Source of the DNA: Bacteroidales bacterium UBA4116
Lineage (GTDB): Bacteria; Bacteroidota; Bacteroidia; Bacteroidales; Tannerellaceae
Assembly (NCBI GenBank): GCA_002381645.1
Contig: DFXE01000007.1
Span: 245,201-309,200 of the forward strand
Reading direction: 5' to 3'
DNA length: 64,000 nt
Below are positions 33,469 through 42,865 of this stretch, in pieces. The position numbers and the translations under genes were made by a program. The notes beneath the pieces were generated by a model. That model was given only the letters and a program-made list of their open reading frames with translations, was not told the origin of the DNA and made no database searches. How positions within the stretch are numbered: the first letter of the stretch is position 1; every line of letters begins with the position of its first letter.

Positions 33469-35253
33469 GTGGATTATTTTAATTACCGTCGCCGTAAATC
33501 GTCTGTCGTAAACATAGGAAATACCCCTATGGGAGGAGATAACCCTATCCGCATCCAGTCTATGGCCAATGTTTCCACAATGGATACCGAAGCATCCGTT
33601 CAGCAGGCCATGCGAATGATAGATGCCGGAGCCGAATATGTACGCTTCACGGCACAGGGCGAACGGGAAGCCGCAAATCTCGGAGTGATCCGTACGGAAT
33701 TAACTTCAAAGGGATACCCTACACCTTTGATAGCCGATATACATTTTAATCCCAAAGCTGCAGATATAGCGGCCAAAACAATTGAAAAGGTACGTATTAA
33801 CCCCGGAAATTACGCGTCAGGTCCGGAATTAATAAGGGAACGTTTCCTTTCCCTGCTTTCTATTTGCAGGGTACACGGTACAGCTATCCGTATCGGAGTA
33901 AACCATGGCTCGTTATCCGACCGCATCATGGATCAATACGGCGATACTCCCGAAGGAATGGTTGCTTCATGCATGGAATTCCTTCGTATTTGCAGGGAGA
34001 TTGATTTTAACGATGTGGTAATATCTATTAAAGCGTCCAATACCGTAGTAATGGTAAAAACTGTCCGTTTGTTGGCAGAAGTAATGGATGCGGAAGACAT
34101 GCATTATCCCCTGCATTTAGGAGTAACAGAAGCCGGAGACGGTGAAGACGGCCGTATCAAAAGCGCCGTAGGAATAGGCGCCTTGCTGACAGACGGGATA
34201 GGCGATACCATACGGGTTTCACTCAGCGAAGATCCGGAAGCAGAAATGCCCGTTGCCCGTAAACTGGTAGACTACATACAGGAACGCGAAGGGCATGACG
34301 TCATTAAGGCAACATTATCACCTGGATATAATCCGTTGTCGATAGAAAGGAGAAGAAGCAGGCAGGTTGAAAACATAGGAGGCGAAAAAGTTCCGGTTGT
34401 GATCTCCGACAGGAGCAACGGCGACTTTGAATTTAATTACACGATGCCCCCTGACTATATCTATATAGGAAAAGAAGATCCCGACAATTTTCCGGAAAAT
34501 ATCCGGCTGGTTGTCGATGCCCTTTTCTGGAAACCCCGTCAACATGTATTTCCTTATTTTATAGCATCAGAGATAGAAGAATTAAAACAGTATAATGTCC
34601 CGTTAAAATTTATCAGGCTCACGTCAAGTGACATAGACGACAAGGTATTAGATATCCTTTCCAAAGATAAAGCGGCTGTGGTTATCCTCAGTACCCACCA
34701 TCAGAACGGTGTGGGAGCCATGCGTGCCGCCATTCATCGTTTAATGACAGCCGGATGCGATATTCCGGTAATCCTGCACCGGGATTATAGTGAGACAGAC
34801 ACGGAAACTCTTCAACTGAAATCAGCAGCAGATTTCGGGACACTTTTACTCGACGGGTTTGGCGACGGTATTATGCTGCACAATGAAAAAGGTAAGGTAA
34901 TTACCAGTGATAATATCATGTTTGGTATTTTGCAGGCTACCCGTACCCGCATAAGTAAAACGGAATACATCTCCTGCCCCGGTTGCGGGCGTACCCTTTA
35001 CGACCTGCAAACCACCATTGCACGGGTCAAAGAAGCCACTTTCCATTTAACCGGATTAAAAATCGGCATAATGGGATGTATAGTAAACGGCCCCGGCGAA
35101 ATGGCTGATGCCGATTACGGATATGTTGGCGCCGGACGCGGACGCATCAGCCTGTATAAAGGAAAACAATGTATACTGAAAAACATTCCGGAGTCCGAAG
35201 CTGTAGAGCAATTAGTCCAATTGATCAAAGACAACGGCGACTGGCGCGATTAG
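33469..35253 (+). CDS. ispG: (E)-4-hydroxy-3-methylbut-2-enyl-diphosphate synthase, GTG start
   Basis: IspG makes HMBPP in the non-mevalonate isoprenoid pathway using a [4Fe-4S] cluster. At 594 residues it is the long Bacteroidetes/plant form with an insert between the TIM barrel and the Fe-S domain. The start NYRRRKSSVVNIGNTPMGG and RIQSM, and the C-terminal cluster ligands in YISCPGCGRTLYDL and IMGCIVNGPGEMADADYG, are clear. Translation starts at GTG (33469-33471); no ATG lies near in frame and the N-terminus matches the family from this point. Confidence 0.95.
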   Translation: MDYFNYRRRKSSVVNIGNTPMGGDNPIRIQSMANVSTMDTEASVQQAMRMIDAGAEYVRFTAQGEREAANLGVIRTELTSKGYPTPLIADIHFNPKAADIAAKTIEKVRINPGNYASGPELIRERFLSLLSICRVHGTAIRIGVNHGSLSDRIMDQYGDTPEGMVASCMEFLRICREIDFNDVVISIKASNTVVMVKTVRLLAEVMDAEDMHYPLHLGVTEAGDGEDGRIKSAVGIGALLTDGIGDTIRVSLSEDPEAEMPVARKLVDYIQEREGHDVIKATLSPGYNPLSIERRRSRQVENIGGEKVPVVISDRSNGDFEFNYTMPPDYIYIGKEDPDNFPENIRLVVDALFWKPRQHVFPYFIASEIEELKQYNVPLKFIRLTSSDIDDKVLDILSKDKAAVVILSTHHQNGVGAMRAAIHRLMTAGCDIPVILHRDYSETDTETLQLKSAADFGTLLLDGFGDGIMLHNEKGKVITSDNIMFGILQATRTRISKTEYISCPGCGRTLYDLQTTIARVKEATFHLTGLKIGIMGCIVNGPGEMADADYGYVGAGRGRISLYKGKQCILKNIPESEAVEQLVQLIKDNGDWRD

Positions 35254-35257
35254 CAGA

Positions 35258-35731
35258 TTACATATACGTTGTAAAAGCAACGATCATAAACAACAGGGCA
35301 ATCGCAAAAATAATCAACCCGATGATGGTAAGTATACCAAACCACGTATAATGTGAATTCAGGTATTTAAACGCCTCGGTAAGCGTCACATCATTATTGG
35401 TAGCAAGCGCCTCCTTTATCCTTACGGAAAATTTATACAGATAGTATACCGGAATAAAATAGATAGCAATTACAATTAAATACATAATGGCATACGTCCA
35501 TTCAAACGTCCCGGGATTATACGGATAAAAACCTTCTACCTGCATATACCTGTTTACACTCGTAATTAATGTCCCCGCGGAAAGGATCAGGAGAACACTT
35601 ATTGTCAACATGATGAATCCCACAATGGAAAGGAATTTTGTCCATTTCGATATCGTGCTTAATATGCTGCGGGTTTGTCCTGATAGGTGGACATCTTCGC
35701 TCCATGTGACCTGATGTACATCTTGTGCCAT
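35258..35731 (-). CDS. DUF5362-like four-helix membrane protein
   Basis: 157 residues with a short cytosolic N-terminus and four helices (about WTKFLSIVGFIMLTISVLLIL, TYAIMYLIVIAIYFIPVYYLY, a short amphipathic stretch, and WFGILTIIGLIIFAIALLFMIV). Composition and layout resemble DUF5362 proteins of Bacteroidetes, whose role is unknown. It is convergent to ispG, 4 bp apart with no clear terminator. Confidence 0.65.
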   Translation of the reverse strand: MAQDVHQVTWSEDVHLSGQTRSILSTISKWTKFLSIVGFIMLTISVLLILSAGTLITSVNRYMQVEGFYPYNPGTFEWTYAIMYLIVIAIYFIPVYYLYKFSVRIKEALATNNDVTLTEAFKYLNSHYTWFGILTIIGLIIFAIALLFMIVAFTTYM

Positions 35732-35756
35732 ATCTTTTTATTTATAAATTTTTAGA

Positions 35757-35793
35757 ATAAAAAGAACAACTCCCATACATATGAAAGTTGTCC
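35757..35793 (-). terminator. Terminator on the minus strand upstream of the DUF5362-like gene
   Basis: Reading the minus strand: GGACAACT (35793-35786) pairs with AGTTGTTC (35771-35764), 8 bp with one G-U, then TTTTTAT. It closes transcription of the small gene at 35859-36041. Confidence 0.65.
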
Positions 35794-35858
35794 TTTGATA
35801 GATATTACATTTTTATTGTCATGCCGCCGGACAAAAGATGTCCGGAAAGTTACTCTTC

Positions 35859-36041
35859 TTATTTTTTTGTGTTTGAAGAGCCTTTATGGCTATTGCTGGT
35901 AGTGCTTTTGTGGCTACCAGTTGTACTTGAAGAACGTGTTCCTTTTTTTTCGTCTTTTGATTCAAAACGTCCTTGAGAATCTCTTGCTTCGTTACGAGCA
36001 TTTTCACTTCTTGAATCTTTTGAAGATTTACTTGAATTCAT
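35859..36041 (-). CDS. Ser/Lys-rich low-complexity 60-residue protein
   Basis: The protein is extremely hydrophilic: Ser, Lys, Arg, Asn and Gly dominate, it has no hydrophobic core (MNSSKSSKDSRSENARNEA, ending SNSHKGSSNTKK), and it is predicted disordered. A minus-strand terminator 66 bp downstream and an AT-rich upstream region support a real transcript. The DSQGRF segment resembles short conserved motifs in small stress-related basic proteins, but I cannot name a family. The opposite-strand ORFs here are its shadows. The gap 36042-36415 has only a possible -7 element TACCTTTG (36300-36307) for the following gene. Confidence 0.5.
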   Translation of the reverse strand: MNSSKSSKDSRSENARNEARDSQGRFESKDEKKGTRSSSTTGSHKSTTSNSHKGSSNTKK

Positions 36042-36415
36042 AATTTTAAATTTTAAATTTTTTAATCAACTCACTTTTTCGGGCCCTTAATCTTACGGTT
36101 AAGCGTATTGTAAACTGCTTATTTACATATTACAACATACTATAACCGCAAAGATGCCTTATGAACAAACATCCGGTTAAATAGTTCACTTACATTCGCC
36201 GATATGCCCGATTTTAAGTAATTTTTTGTAGAAGGTTTATATTTCAACATCATTTATGAGTAATCCGTTTTTTGAATTATTCTTTCTGATAAATATTTAT
36301 ACCTTTGTATCCCATGTAGCATCAAGTAACACAAACGGCTATTCTCCTGTTATTACATAGCACATGGTCCTCTCCCATGGTGTAAACTTTATGGATTAAT
36401 AATCAATTTCATTTT

Positions 36416-37639
36416 ATGGAAAATTGGAAAAAAGTTTTTGCAATCATATGGGCAGGACAATTCATCTCCATCCTGAGTAGTACAATTGTTAATTTTGCAA
36501 TTATACTCTGGATAAGCATCGAAACCGGATCGGCGGAAATGCTTGCGTGGGCGGCTATTGCAGGTATGCTTCCACAAGCCCTGTTGGGACCTGTCAGCGG
36601 TGTGTTTGTCGACCGGTGGAACCGGAAAATCGTTATGATCCTATCTGACAGTTTTATTGCTTTTTGCACGTTAATACTCGCTGTTCTATTCTGGATAGGC
36701 ATAGCGGAAATGTGGCATATATTTATCCTGCTCGGCCTGCGTTCAGCCGGATCGGCTTTCCATATGCCTGCGATGCAGGCATCCGTACCCCTATTAGCAC
36801 CCCTTGAACAACTGACACGGATAGCCGGCATCGACAATATTATCTTTTCGGTAGGGAATATTGCCGGACCCGCATTAGGCGCTTTATTTCTTTCCATCTG
36901 GGACATGCAATATGTTTTACTTTTAGATGTAGTAGGCGCTGCGGTTGCCTGCATATCACTTGTTTTTGTATTCATCCCCAATCCGGATAAAAACATGCAG
37001 GAAGAAACAGGCAATGTATTGCGCGAAATGAAAACCGGTATTATGATCGTTCTTAAAAACAGGGGCTTAAGCTGGATTTTCCTGTTTTCAATATCCGTCA
37101 TGTTCTTTATTATGCCCGTAAGTGTAATGTTTCCGTTGATGACATTAAACCATTTCAACGGGAATGCATTTCAGGTCAGCATAATTGAAGCCTTATGGGG
37201 AGCAGGAGCTTTAATTGGCGGGGCTGTTATGGGCGTAAAAGTTTACCGGGTCAACCGGGTTGTCCTGGTAAACCTGATGTATATATTATTAGGACTTACT
37301 TTTCTGTTTTCAGGAATGTTATCACAAGATGGATTTATATTATTCGCGATTCTTACCGCTATCGGAGGGATAGCCGGAGCAGTTTATAATTCGGCGTTTA
37401 CGGCTATTGTTCAGACCAATGTAGAGGCTGCCGCCTTGGGGAGGGTCTTTTCCATGTTCTATTCAATAGGTATATTCCCTTCCCTTATCGGATTGGTCGG
37501 TATCGGTTTCTTTGCAGACAATCTGGGGCTTACCACCTCTTTTATCGTCTGCGGAACAATTATGGTATTGTTAGGCTCCCTGGCATTTACAACACCTACT
37601 GCCATCAGGATCGACAGGCACGAAAAGAAAATATCATAA
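36416..37639 (+). CDS. MFS efflux transporter (macrolide-efflux-like)
   Basis: 407 residues with about 12 hydrophobic helices. The start WKKVFAIIWAGQFISILSSTIVNFAIILW and the loop GPVSGVFVDRWNRKIVMILSD (motif A-like) match the Mef/MFS_3 branch of the major facilitator superfamily, which exports small amphiphiles. Substrate is unknown. It stands alone, divergent from the small Ser-rich gene. Confidence 0.85.
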   Translation: MENWKKVFAIIWAGQFISILSSTIVNFAIILWISIETGSAEMLAWAAIAGMLPQALLGPVSGVFVDRWNRKIVMILSDSFIAFCTLILAVLFWIGIAEMWHIFILLGLRSAGSAFHMPAMQASVPLLAPLEQLTRIAGIDNIIFSVGNIAGPALGALFLSIWDMQYVLLLDVVGAAVACISLVFVFIPNPDKNMQEETGNVLREMKTGIMIVLKNRGLSWIFLFSISVMFFIMPVSVMFPLMTLNHFNGNAFQVSIIEALWGAGALIGGAVMGVKVYRVNRVVLVNLMYILLGLTFLFSGMLSQDGFILFAILTAIGGIAGAVYNSAFTAIVQTNVEAAALGRVFSMFYSIGIFPSLIGLVGIGFFADNLGLTTSFIVCGTIMVLLGSLAFTTPTAIRIDRHEKKIS

Positions 37640-37691
37640 CAGATTGACTGTTGTATTTCTAATACACAGTAGATATTCTAAACGAAAGACT

Positions 37692-38207
37692 TTATAATAT
37701 CTCCATAATCCTTTTCCAGTTATCTACCCTCTCATATTCATGCTTATCAATGTAAAAGTTATGAGGTTGGGTAAATAATATCTTTTCACCTTCAAAAACA
37801 TCGAGGTTTTTTGTATGGTCATCAATCATAATATCACCTTTTACAGGATCTTTCTTTCCGCATAAAATAATCTGCTTCCAACTGATAAACGGAAAGAATT
37901 CATTCAGCCAATCCAATTTTTCACGCAGACTTTTAGGATATTCGGTTGCCGACGAGACAACATAAACATTATACTTTTCATTGAGGTATTTCAATCCCTC
38001 CACACTGTCACGCATAACCGGGGCATTCCGGAAGAAATCTGTAGTCCTGACATATTTATCACAATTGGGGAAGGCCTCCGTTTCTATCTTCCCATGCAAA
38101 GATTCCAAACTTCTCCGGATGCCCGTTTCTTCAAACTCCATTTGGATAAACTGGGCATACACATCGGCTAAAACACCGTCCATATCAACTAAAATCTGTT
38201 TCGCCAT
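37692..38207 (-). CDS. HAD-family 5'(3')-deoxyribonucleotidase-like
   Basis: 171 residues. HAD motif I is VDMDGVLADVY (Asp8 nucleophile, Asp10 acid), motif II VVSSATEYP, motif III lysine in the GKKDPVKGD stretch and motif IV IMIDDHTKNL. This is the 5' nucleotidase, deoxy (NT5C) type, which dephosphorylates deoxynucleoside monophosphates. It is a single gene on the minus strand; a salvage or pool-balancing role is inferred from the family. Confidence 0.82.
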   Translation of the reverse strand: MAKQILVDMDGVLADVYAQFIQMEFEETGIRRSLESLHGKIETEAFPNCDKYVRTTDFFRNAPVMRDSVEGLKYLNEKYNVYVVSSATEYPKSLREKLDWLNEFFPFISWKQIILCGKKDPVKGDIMIDDHTKNLDVFEGEKILFTQPHNFYIDKHEYERVDNWKRIMEIL

Positions 38208-38378
38208 ACTGATTAAATACGTTGAGAATTAAAACTTTTCTGATTACTAACTGTAATAACAAACAAAGATAAGGATAGTTATAAAGGAAATAAAACAAAT
38301 GCAGAAATCAATATCAGACAGATTACAGATATTATATAATATGCTTACTTTTGATGCAGATAAACTTAATTTGAAAAT

Positions 38379-38882
38379 ATGCCATTGAACAAATTGTCGA
38401 AAGAACAACTTCAGGAGTTGGTTCGTATCTATGCCCGCAATATCTATGCTTTGGACGGCGTATGGTTCCAGTCCATCGAAAAAGAAAACGGAATGGATGC
38501 AGCAATGCATCACGATAAAAACGCATGGCGGCTTTTTACCGAGACAGAAGCACGCCGTATAAAGAATTTTTTGCAATTGCCTGATCAGGCCGGACTTGAA
38601 GGTTTGGAAAAAGCATTAAGCTTTCGCTTTTCCGCCCTGGCTAATCCAAAAACTGAATTTCTCCGTGAAGATGATTCATTGATATACCGTGTAATCGACT
38701 GCCGTGTGCAAACGGCCCGGCATAAAAAAGGAATGCCCTATCATCCGTGCAAATCGGTCGGCATTATAGAACATGCTTATTTTGCTAAAATAATAGATGA
38801 TCGTATTGAGTGTGAAACAATCAGTTGTTTCCCGGATGTATCCGATAAGACGTGTGCTTGTGCCTGGCGATTCTATCTTTGA
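38379..38882 (+). CDS. DUF6125-like hypothetical protein
   Basis: A 167-residue soluble protein. A helical N-terminus (LSKEQLQELVRIYARNIYALDGVWFQSIEKENG in two parts) is followed by a domain rich in Cys and His near the C-terminus (CRVQTARHKKGMPYHPCKS and ISCFPDVSDKTCACAWRF). The pattern resembles the DUF6125 / amino-thiazoline hydrolase-like family. No function is established here. It is divergent from the nucleotidase gene and convergent with the glycosylase gene. Confidence 0.6.
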   Translation: MPLNKLSKEQLQELVRIYARNIYALDGVWFQSIEKENGMDAAMHHDKNAWRLFTETEARRIKNFLQLPDQAGLEGLEKALSFRFSALANPKTEFLREDDSLIYRVIDCRVQTARHKKGMPYHPCKSVGIIEHAYFAKIIDDRIECETISCFPDVSDKTCACAWRFYL

Positions 38883-38905
38883 CGTAAAAATCAATAGACC
38901 TAAGG

Positions 38906-39430
38906 TTATTCTTTTATACTATCATCAATGACAAACCGCCACTCCATATCTTTCCATTCACCGGCATAATCGATTCCGACCCTTGGACAGGTTTTATACG
39001 AAGGCTGTTCTTCGGAATCCTCTACCCAAAGTTTGTCACCGGCGATAGATTCGCCATAAAAATCAGCGTCTAATTTCAGATATTTGCCAACCCTTCCGGG
39101 ACCATCTATATTCTCTACTCCTCTTATCATGATGCCTTGCGGATTGTTTTCTTCACCCGTTACAATATTAAGCAGCCAATATAATCCGTAAATAAGGTAA
39201 ACATAGATCCGGCCGCCTTTGGCATACATCAGTTCGGTCCGTTTGGTTCGCCCCTTCGACGCATGGCATGCCTTATCTTCTTCACCCCTGTAAACTTCAA
39301 CATCAGTAATACGAAAACGATGAATATCACCACTATCAAATTTCCTGACCAGGTATTTACCCAATAACTCAGGAGCTACCTCTAAAGCATCCCTTTGGAA
39401 AAAAGAGGCTGGAAGTTTTTTATTCTCCAT
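38906..39430 (-). CDS. 3-methyladenine DNA glycosylase (AAG/MPG type)
   Basis: 174 residues with the AAG fold signatures: APELLGKYLVRKF, VEVYRGEEDKACHASKGRTKR (catalytic Glu in the EVYRGEEDKA part), KGGRIYVYLIYGLYWLLNIV and the GPGRVGKYLKLD loop. It removes alkylated purines as the first step in base excision repair. It ends 24 bp from the convergent DUF6125-like gene, and its start is 18 bp downstream of the PlsC-like gene's stop, suggesting co-transcription. Confidence 0.9.
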   Translation of the reverse strand: MENKKLPASFFQRDALEVAPELLGKYLVRKFDSGDIHRFRITDVEVYRGEEDKACHASKGRTKRTELMYAKGGRIYVYLIYGLYWLLNIVTGEENNPQGIMIRGVENIDGPGRVGKYLKLDADFYGESIAGDKLWVEDSEEQPSYKTCPRVGIDYAGEWKDMEWRFVIDDSIKE

Positions 39431-39448
39431 ATTCGGATCTCGGTTTAA

Positions 39449-40201
39449 TTAACTTTCAGAACGTCGAATTGGATAAATATCTTTTACTACAGCGTTTTCC
39501 GTCTTTTCAAATAGTTCGGGAAACGGCATTGCTTTTACAGCCAAGGGATCGTGTATCGTAAATACAAGTCTATTACCTAACCCAAGCGGAAACGATCCCC
39601 AGCGGGTCATCTTCCATGAATTATTTATCGTAACCGGAACGATATATGCAGACGGCGCGTACTTGCACAATATTTTTAATCCGTTCTCAGCAAAACGTTT
39701 TGGTTTGCCTGTTTTACTCCGTGTTCCTTCGGGAAATATGACAGCCGAACGTTTATTAGCTTCAATATATTCTCCCATTTTTTTTATCGCGGAAAGGGAT
39801 TGTTTTGGATCTTTCCGGTCGATCAATACCGATCCGCCGTGATTCAGGTTATACGAGATACTCGGAATACCTTTTCCCAATTCAATTTTACTTATAAATT
39901 TCGGGTGAACCTTCCGCATAAACCAGATAATAGCAGGTATATCATACATACTTTGATGATTGGCCGCAATGATCAGCGGTACGCCTTCCGGTAATTTATC
40001 AAGGTTCTCAATCTTATAAGTCGTTCCTAAAATATACGTATTAGCCACTAAAAAGAAATTCAGTATATCTACACTTTTTTTATGAGCGTTATAACCGAAA
40101 AGGTTAAAACACACCCACTGAACAGGATGAAAGACAGCTAATGCAATAAAAAACAACACATAATAAATGATCGACAAAGGTATGGACAGTATCTTTTGCA
40201 T
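39449..40201 (-). CDS. plsC: 1-acyl-sn-glycerol-3-phosphate acyltransferase
   Basis: 250 residues from the ATG at 40201 (MQKILSIPLSIIYY); a 23-codon upstream extension lacks family character. Motifs are NHQSMYD (His82, Asp87), the phosphate-binding GGSVLIDRKDPK and FPEGTRSKTGK (about 156-165). It has an N-terminal membrane anchor. It makes phosphatidic acid from lysophosphatidic acid; a lyso-ornithine-lipid acyltransferase is a possible alternative. It precedes the glycosylase gene by 18 bp. Confidence 0.88.
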   Translation of the reverse strand: MQKILSIPLSIIYYVLFFIALAVFHPVQWVCFNLFGYNAHKKSVDILNFFLVANTYILGTTYKIENLDKLPEGVPLIIAANHQSMYDIPAIIWFMRKVHPKFISKIELGKGIPSISYNLNHGGSVLIDRKDPKQSLSAIKKMGEYIEANKRSAVIFPEGTRSKTGKPKRFAENGLKILCKYAPSAYIVPVTINNSWKMTRWGSFPLGLGNRLVFTIHDPLAVKAMPFPELFEKTENAVVKDIYPIRRSES

Positions 40202-40287
40202 AATGAATGAATCAGGTTGGCAACAAAAATAAAGAGAATTTACCGTTGAAAAAAAATAATTAACGATCACATTACAATTTCATCGTA

Positions 40288-41250
40288 TCATTCCACCGTT
40301 TCCAAACGCAATTTTTTCATAACACGCGACAAAAACGGAAAATCCCCGATCCTCCGGATATAGGAAAGTTTAAACGTTCCTGCAATGATACCGACAGTTG
40401 CATCATCAGTGAAAGAAGGAAACGTAACAGTATTGACATATGAGAACCCCAACGCCCAGTCACCCTGGTCGAAACCAACCGATACGCGGGGCAAAGCCGT
40501 CGGATATACTTTTAGTCTCTCCGATCCGAATGTGCTGATTTTTTCACTTCCGAAATTTATCCCTCCGGTGAACGAACCGTTTACAAACCACTTCCGGTTA
40601 ATAACCCAATTATATGCATAACCTACATTCAGGCCAAACTGAAAATTCTTTAAATCGGTTCGTTCCATATGCATAAAGGAACCATCCGACTGGATATTGG
40701 TAATATAGGCGCCTCCCCCGAGCAACAAACTCCCCGCCGACCGCAACTGCTTCTCATTCTGCACAAATGCAGCCTTATATGAAAACTTTTTATTATTCAG
40801 GATATACTGCGCCTGTATCCCATATTGATATAAACGAAGATCGGGACAGAGCTCAAAATCATCAGAAGATGATTTCATATCTTCCACATAAAACCCTTTA
40901 TAACGTTGCATAAAGAAGTCGAATATAAATTTCCTGTCATAATGATGATATTGCAGATCTAATGATTGGGTTTTCCCCCGTTTTTTATCCCTTAAAAAAT
41001 CAAAACCATATCCTCCCGCAACACTTAATATAGAATTCTTCCACGATAATCCGAGTCCGATTTTAGCAGGATTATTCGGCATATATATCAACTCTCTATC
41101 GGGATCATCTACTGTTACATATACAAAATCTTTACCTAAATATCCGGATAGCATTAATTTCTGAGGATAGCTTTTTATATAAGCAGAGTCTACCTGCGAC
41201 AGGCATAAACAGGGAATGATAAGGAGAAATGTAGAAATAAATAGTTTCAC
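40288..41250 (-). CDS. DUF4421 outer-membrane protein
   Basis: 320 residues with a signal peptide (MKLFISTFLLIIPCLCLSQ). The mature protein consists of beta-strand-like repeats with aromatic ends, and starts with KLMLSGYLGKDFVYVTVDD and IGLGLSWKNSILSVAGGYGFDF, as in DUF4421 proteins of Bacteroidetes. It is presumably an outer-membrane barrel of unknown function. The gene upstream on the same strand is an MFS transporter 75 bp away. Confidence 0.8.
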   Translation of the reverse strand: MKLFISTFLLIIPCLCLSQVDSAYIKSYPQKLMLSGYLGKDFVYVTVDDPDRELIYMPNNPAKIGLGLSWKNSILSVAGGYGFDFLRDKKRGKTQSLDLQYHHYDRKFIFDFFMQRYKGFYVEDMKSSSDDFELCPDLRLYQYGIQAQYILNNKKFSYKAAFVQNEKQLRSAGSLLLGGGAYITNIQSDGSFMHMERTDLKNFQFGLNVGYAYNWVINRKWFVNGSFTGGINFGSEKISTFGSERLKVYPTALPRVSVGFDQGDWALGFSYVNTVTFPSFTDDATVGIIAGTFKLSYIRRIGDFPFLSRVMKKLRLETVE

Positions 41251-41325
41251 TAAAGCTAAGTTTACAGCGTACGAAAGTAGTTGTTACGCTATAATAAACA
41301 AAAAAAAGGATGAAATATTATTTAC

Positions 41326-42732
41326 TTACTCCGGCGGTGTGGCTTTTACGGGTGATGTTCCCAGCTTGCCTATCCGTAATAAACTGACAAAAGCTGCTAA
41401 AACGGCTATTCCCGATCCTAAAAATAAACTGACATGGGTTCCGTTATCCGGAAAAAGTTTAAATAATAAGGCCACAACAGCAGCACCCGTAGTCTGTCCC
41501 ACCAACCGCGTGGTTCCAAGCATACCACTCGCACCGCCACTTCTCGTATTCGGCGCCGATGATATAATGGTGCTATTGTTGGGAGTCTGAAATAATCCGA
41601 AACCTGCTCCGCAAAGAGCCACCCGCCATATAATGTCCAAATCCGTCGGATGAGCAGGTAACTGCCCAAGCAGAAATAACCCTACCGCAAAAATAGATAA
41701 TCCGACTCCTCCTAATACACCCGCGTTGATCTTTGTTACCAGAACACCCGCTAAAGGAGCGAATACCATGGTTGCCAGCGGCCAGGGAGTAATAAGAAGT
41801 CCGGTGGAAACGGCATTACGCCCCATAGCACCCTGCAGGAAGAATGGCAAAGAAACCATAGCAAGCATTTGAGCGAAAAAGGAGATAAGTGATGTAAGAA
41901 TAGACAAAGAGAAAGCCGGTATCCGTAAAAGATCGACGGGAAATATCGGATATTCCTGTTTTCTTTCTCTCCGTATATATAAATACCCGATAACCATCAG
42001 GGCGACAAAGGCCAGCAGTATCAGGAAAATATTAAAGTCATGCGTAAACCCTTCAATTACTCCGATAACCAACGCAAAGGTAAGCGCATTCATTACTCCA
42101 CCCAATTTATCGAATGTTCTTTCATTACGCTTAATGGGATTAGCGGGCAGAAATTTGCAACTCATAAAAAAAGCGGCAATCCCAATAGGGATATTTACCG
42201 CAAATAACCATTGCCAGGTTGTGACCGAGAGGATCATAGCCGCAATAGTGGGTCCGGCGGCCGATGCAACCGACACAATTAATGCATTCAGCCCGATACC
42301 GCGTGAAAGAAAATGCGATGGATAAATAATCCGGACCAACGCAGTATTGACGCTTGTGATCGCAGCAGCCCCAAAACCTTGCAAACCACGGGCAACGATC
42401 AGCATAGGCAGTGAAGTAGATAGTGCACAAAACAAAGAAGTACAGGTAAACAAAGCTAATCCCGCGATATACACCTTCCGGTAACCATAAATATCCCCTA
42501 TCGACGACATCGACAATAATGAGATAGTCATAGCCAACTGATAGGCATTCACCACCCAGATAGAATAGGTTGGAGTCGTATTTAGATCAGATGCAATAGT
42601 AGGTAAAGCGACATTCGCGATTGCCCCGTCGAGCACCGATAAGGTAATACCAAAACCAATGGAAGCTATTGCCCACAATCTCGACGGCATCGGCATGCCA
42701 TCCTGATTCTGCTTCATTTTTGCCGGATTCAT
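41326..42732 (-). CDS. MFS multidrug transporter, DHA2 (EmrB/QacA) type
   Basis: 468 residues, about 14 helices. DHA2 markers are LDGAIANVALPTIASDLN, WVVNAYQLAMTISLL and the antiporter-type motif C region GFGAAAITSVNTALVR and GPTIAAMIL. Members export drugs or amphiphilic cations by proton antiport. It is a single gene without an adjacent membrane-fusion partner, so it may act alone in the inner membrane. The 42733-42865 gap shows nothing notable. Confidence 0.88.
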   Translation of the reverse strand: MNPAKMKQNQDGMPMPSRLWAIASIGFGITLSVLDGAIANVALPTIASDLNTTPTYSIWVVNAYQLAMTISLLSMSSIGDIYGYRKVYIAGLALFTCTSLFCALSTSLPMLIVARGLQGFGAAAITSVNTALVRIIYPSHFLSRGIGLNALIVSVASAAGPTIAAMILSVTTWQWLFAVNIPIGIAAFFMSCKFLPANPIKRNERTFDKLGGVMNALTFALVIGVIEGFTHDFNIFLILLAFVALMVIGYLYIRRERKQEYPIFPVDLLRIPAFSLSILTSLISFFAQMLAMVSLPFFLQGAMGRNAVSTGLLITPWPLATMVFAPLAGVLVTKINAGVLGGVGLSIFAVGLFLLGQLPAHPTDLDIIWRVALCGAGFGLFQTPNNSTIISSAPNTRSGGASGMLGTTRLVGQTTGAAVVALLFKLFPDNGTHVSLFLGSGIAVLAAFVSLLRIGKLGTSPVKATPPE

Positions 42733-42865
42733 GTACGATTAACAATCATACCATAAAAGGTGTTTTACAATAATCTTAAAATCCAAACAAAAATATGCAA
42801 GAAAAGATTTTACAAAATGGCTTAACCCATATAAACCCGCAATAAAATTTCACAAGTAATATATG

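Noticed and set aside
35827..35845. CCGGACA-AAAGA-TGTCCGG hairpin as a terminator
   Set aside because: No T tract follows on either strand; the terminator at 35757-35793 is a better candidate.
35788..35976. Plus-strand ORF opposite the Ser-rich gene
   Set aside because: The minus-strand frame has the terminator and a consistent composition; the plus frame looks like its antisense shadow.
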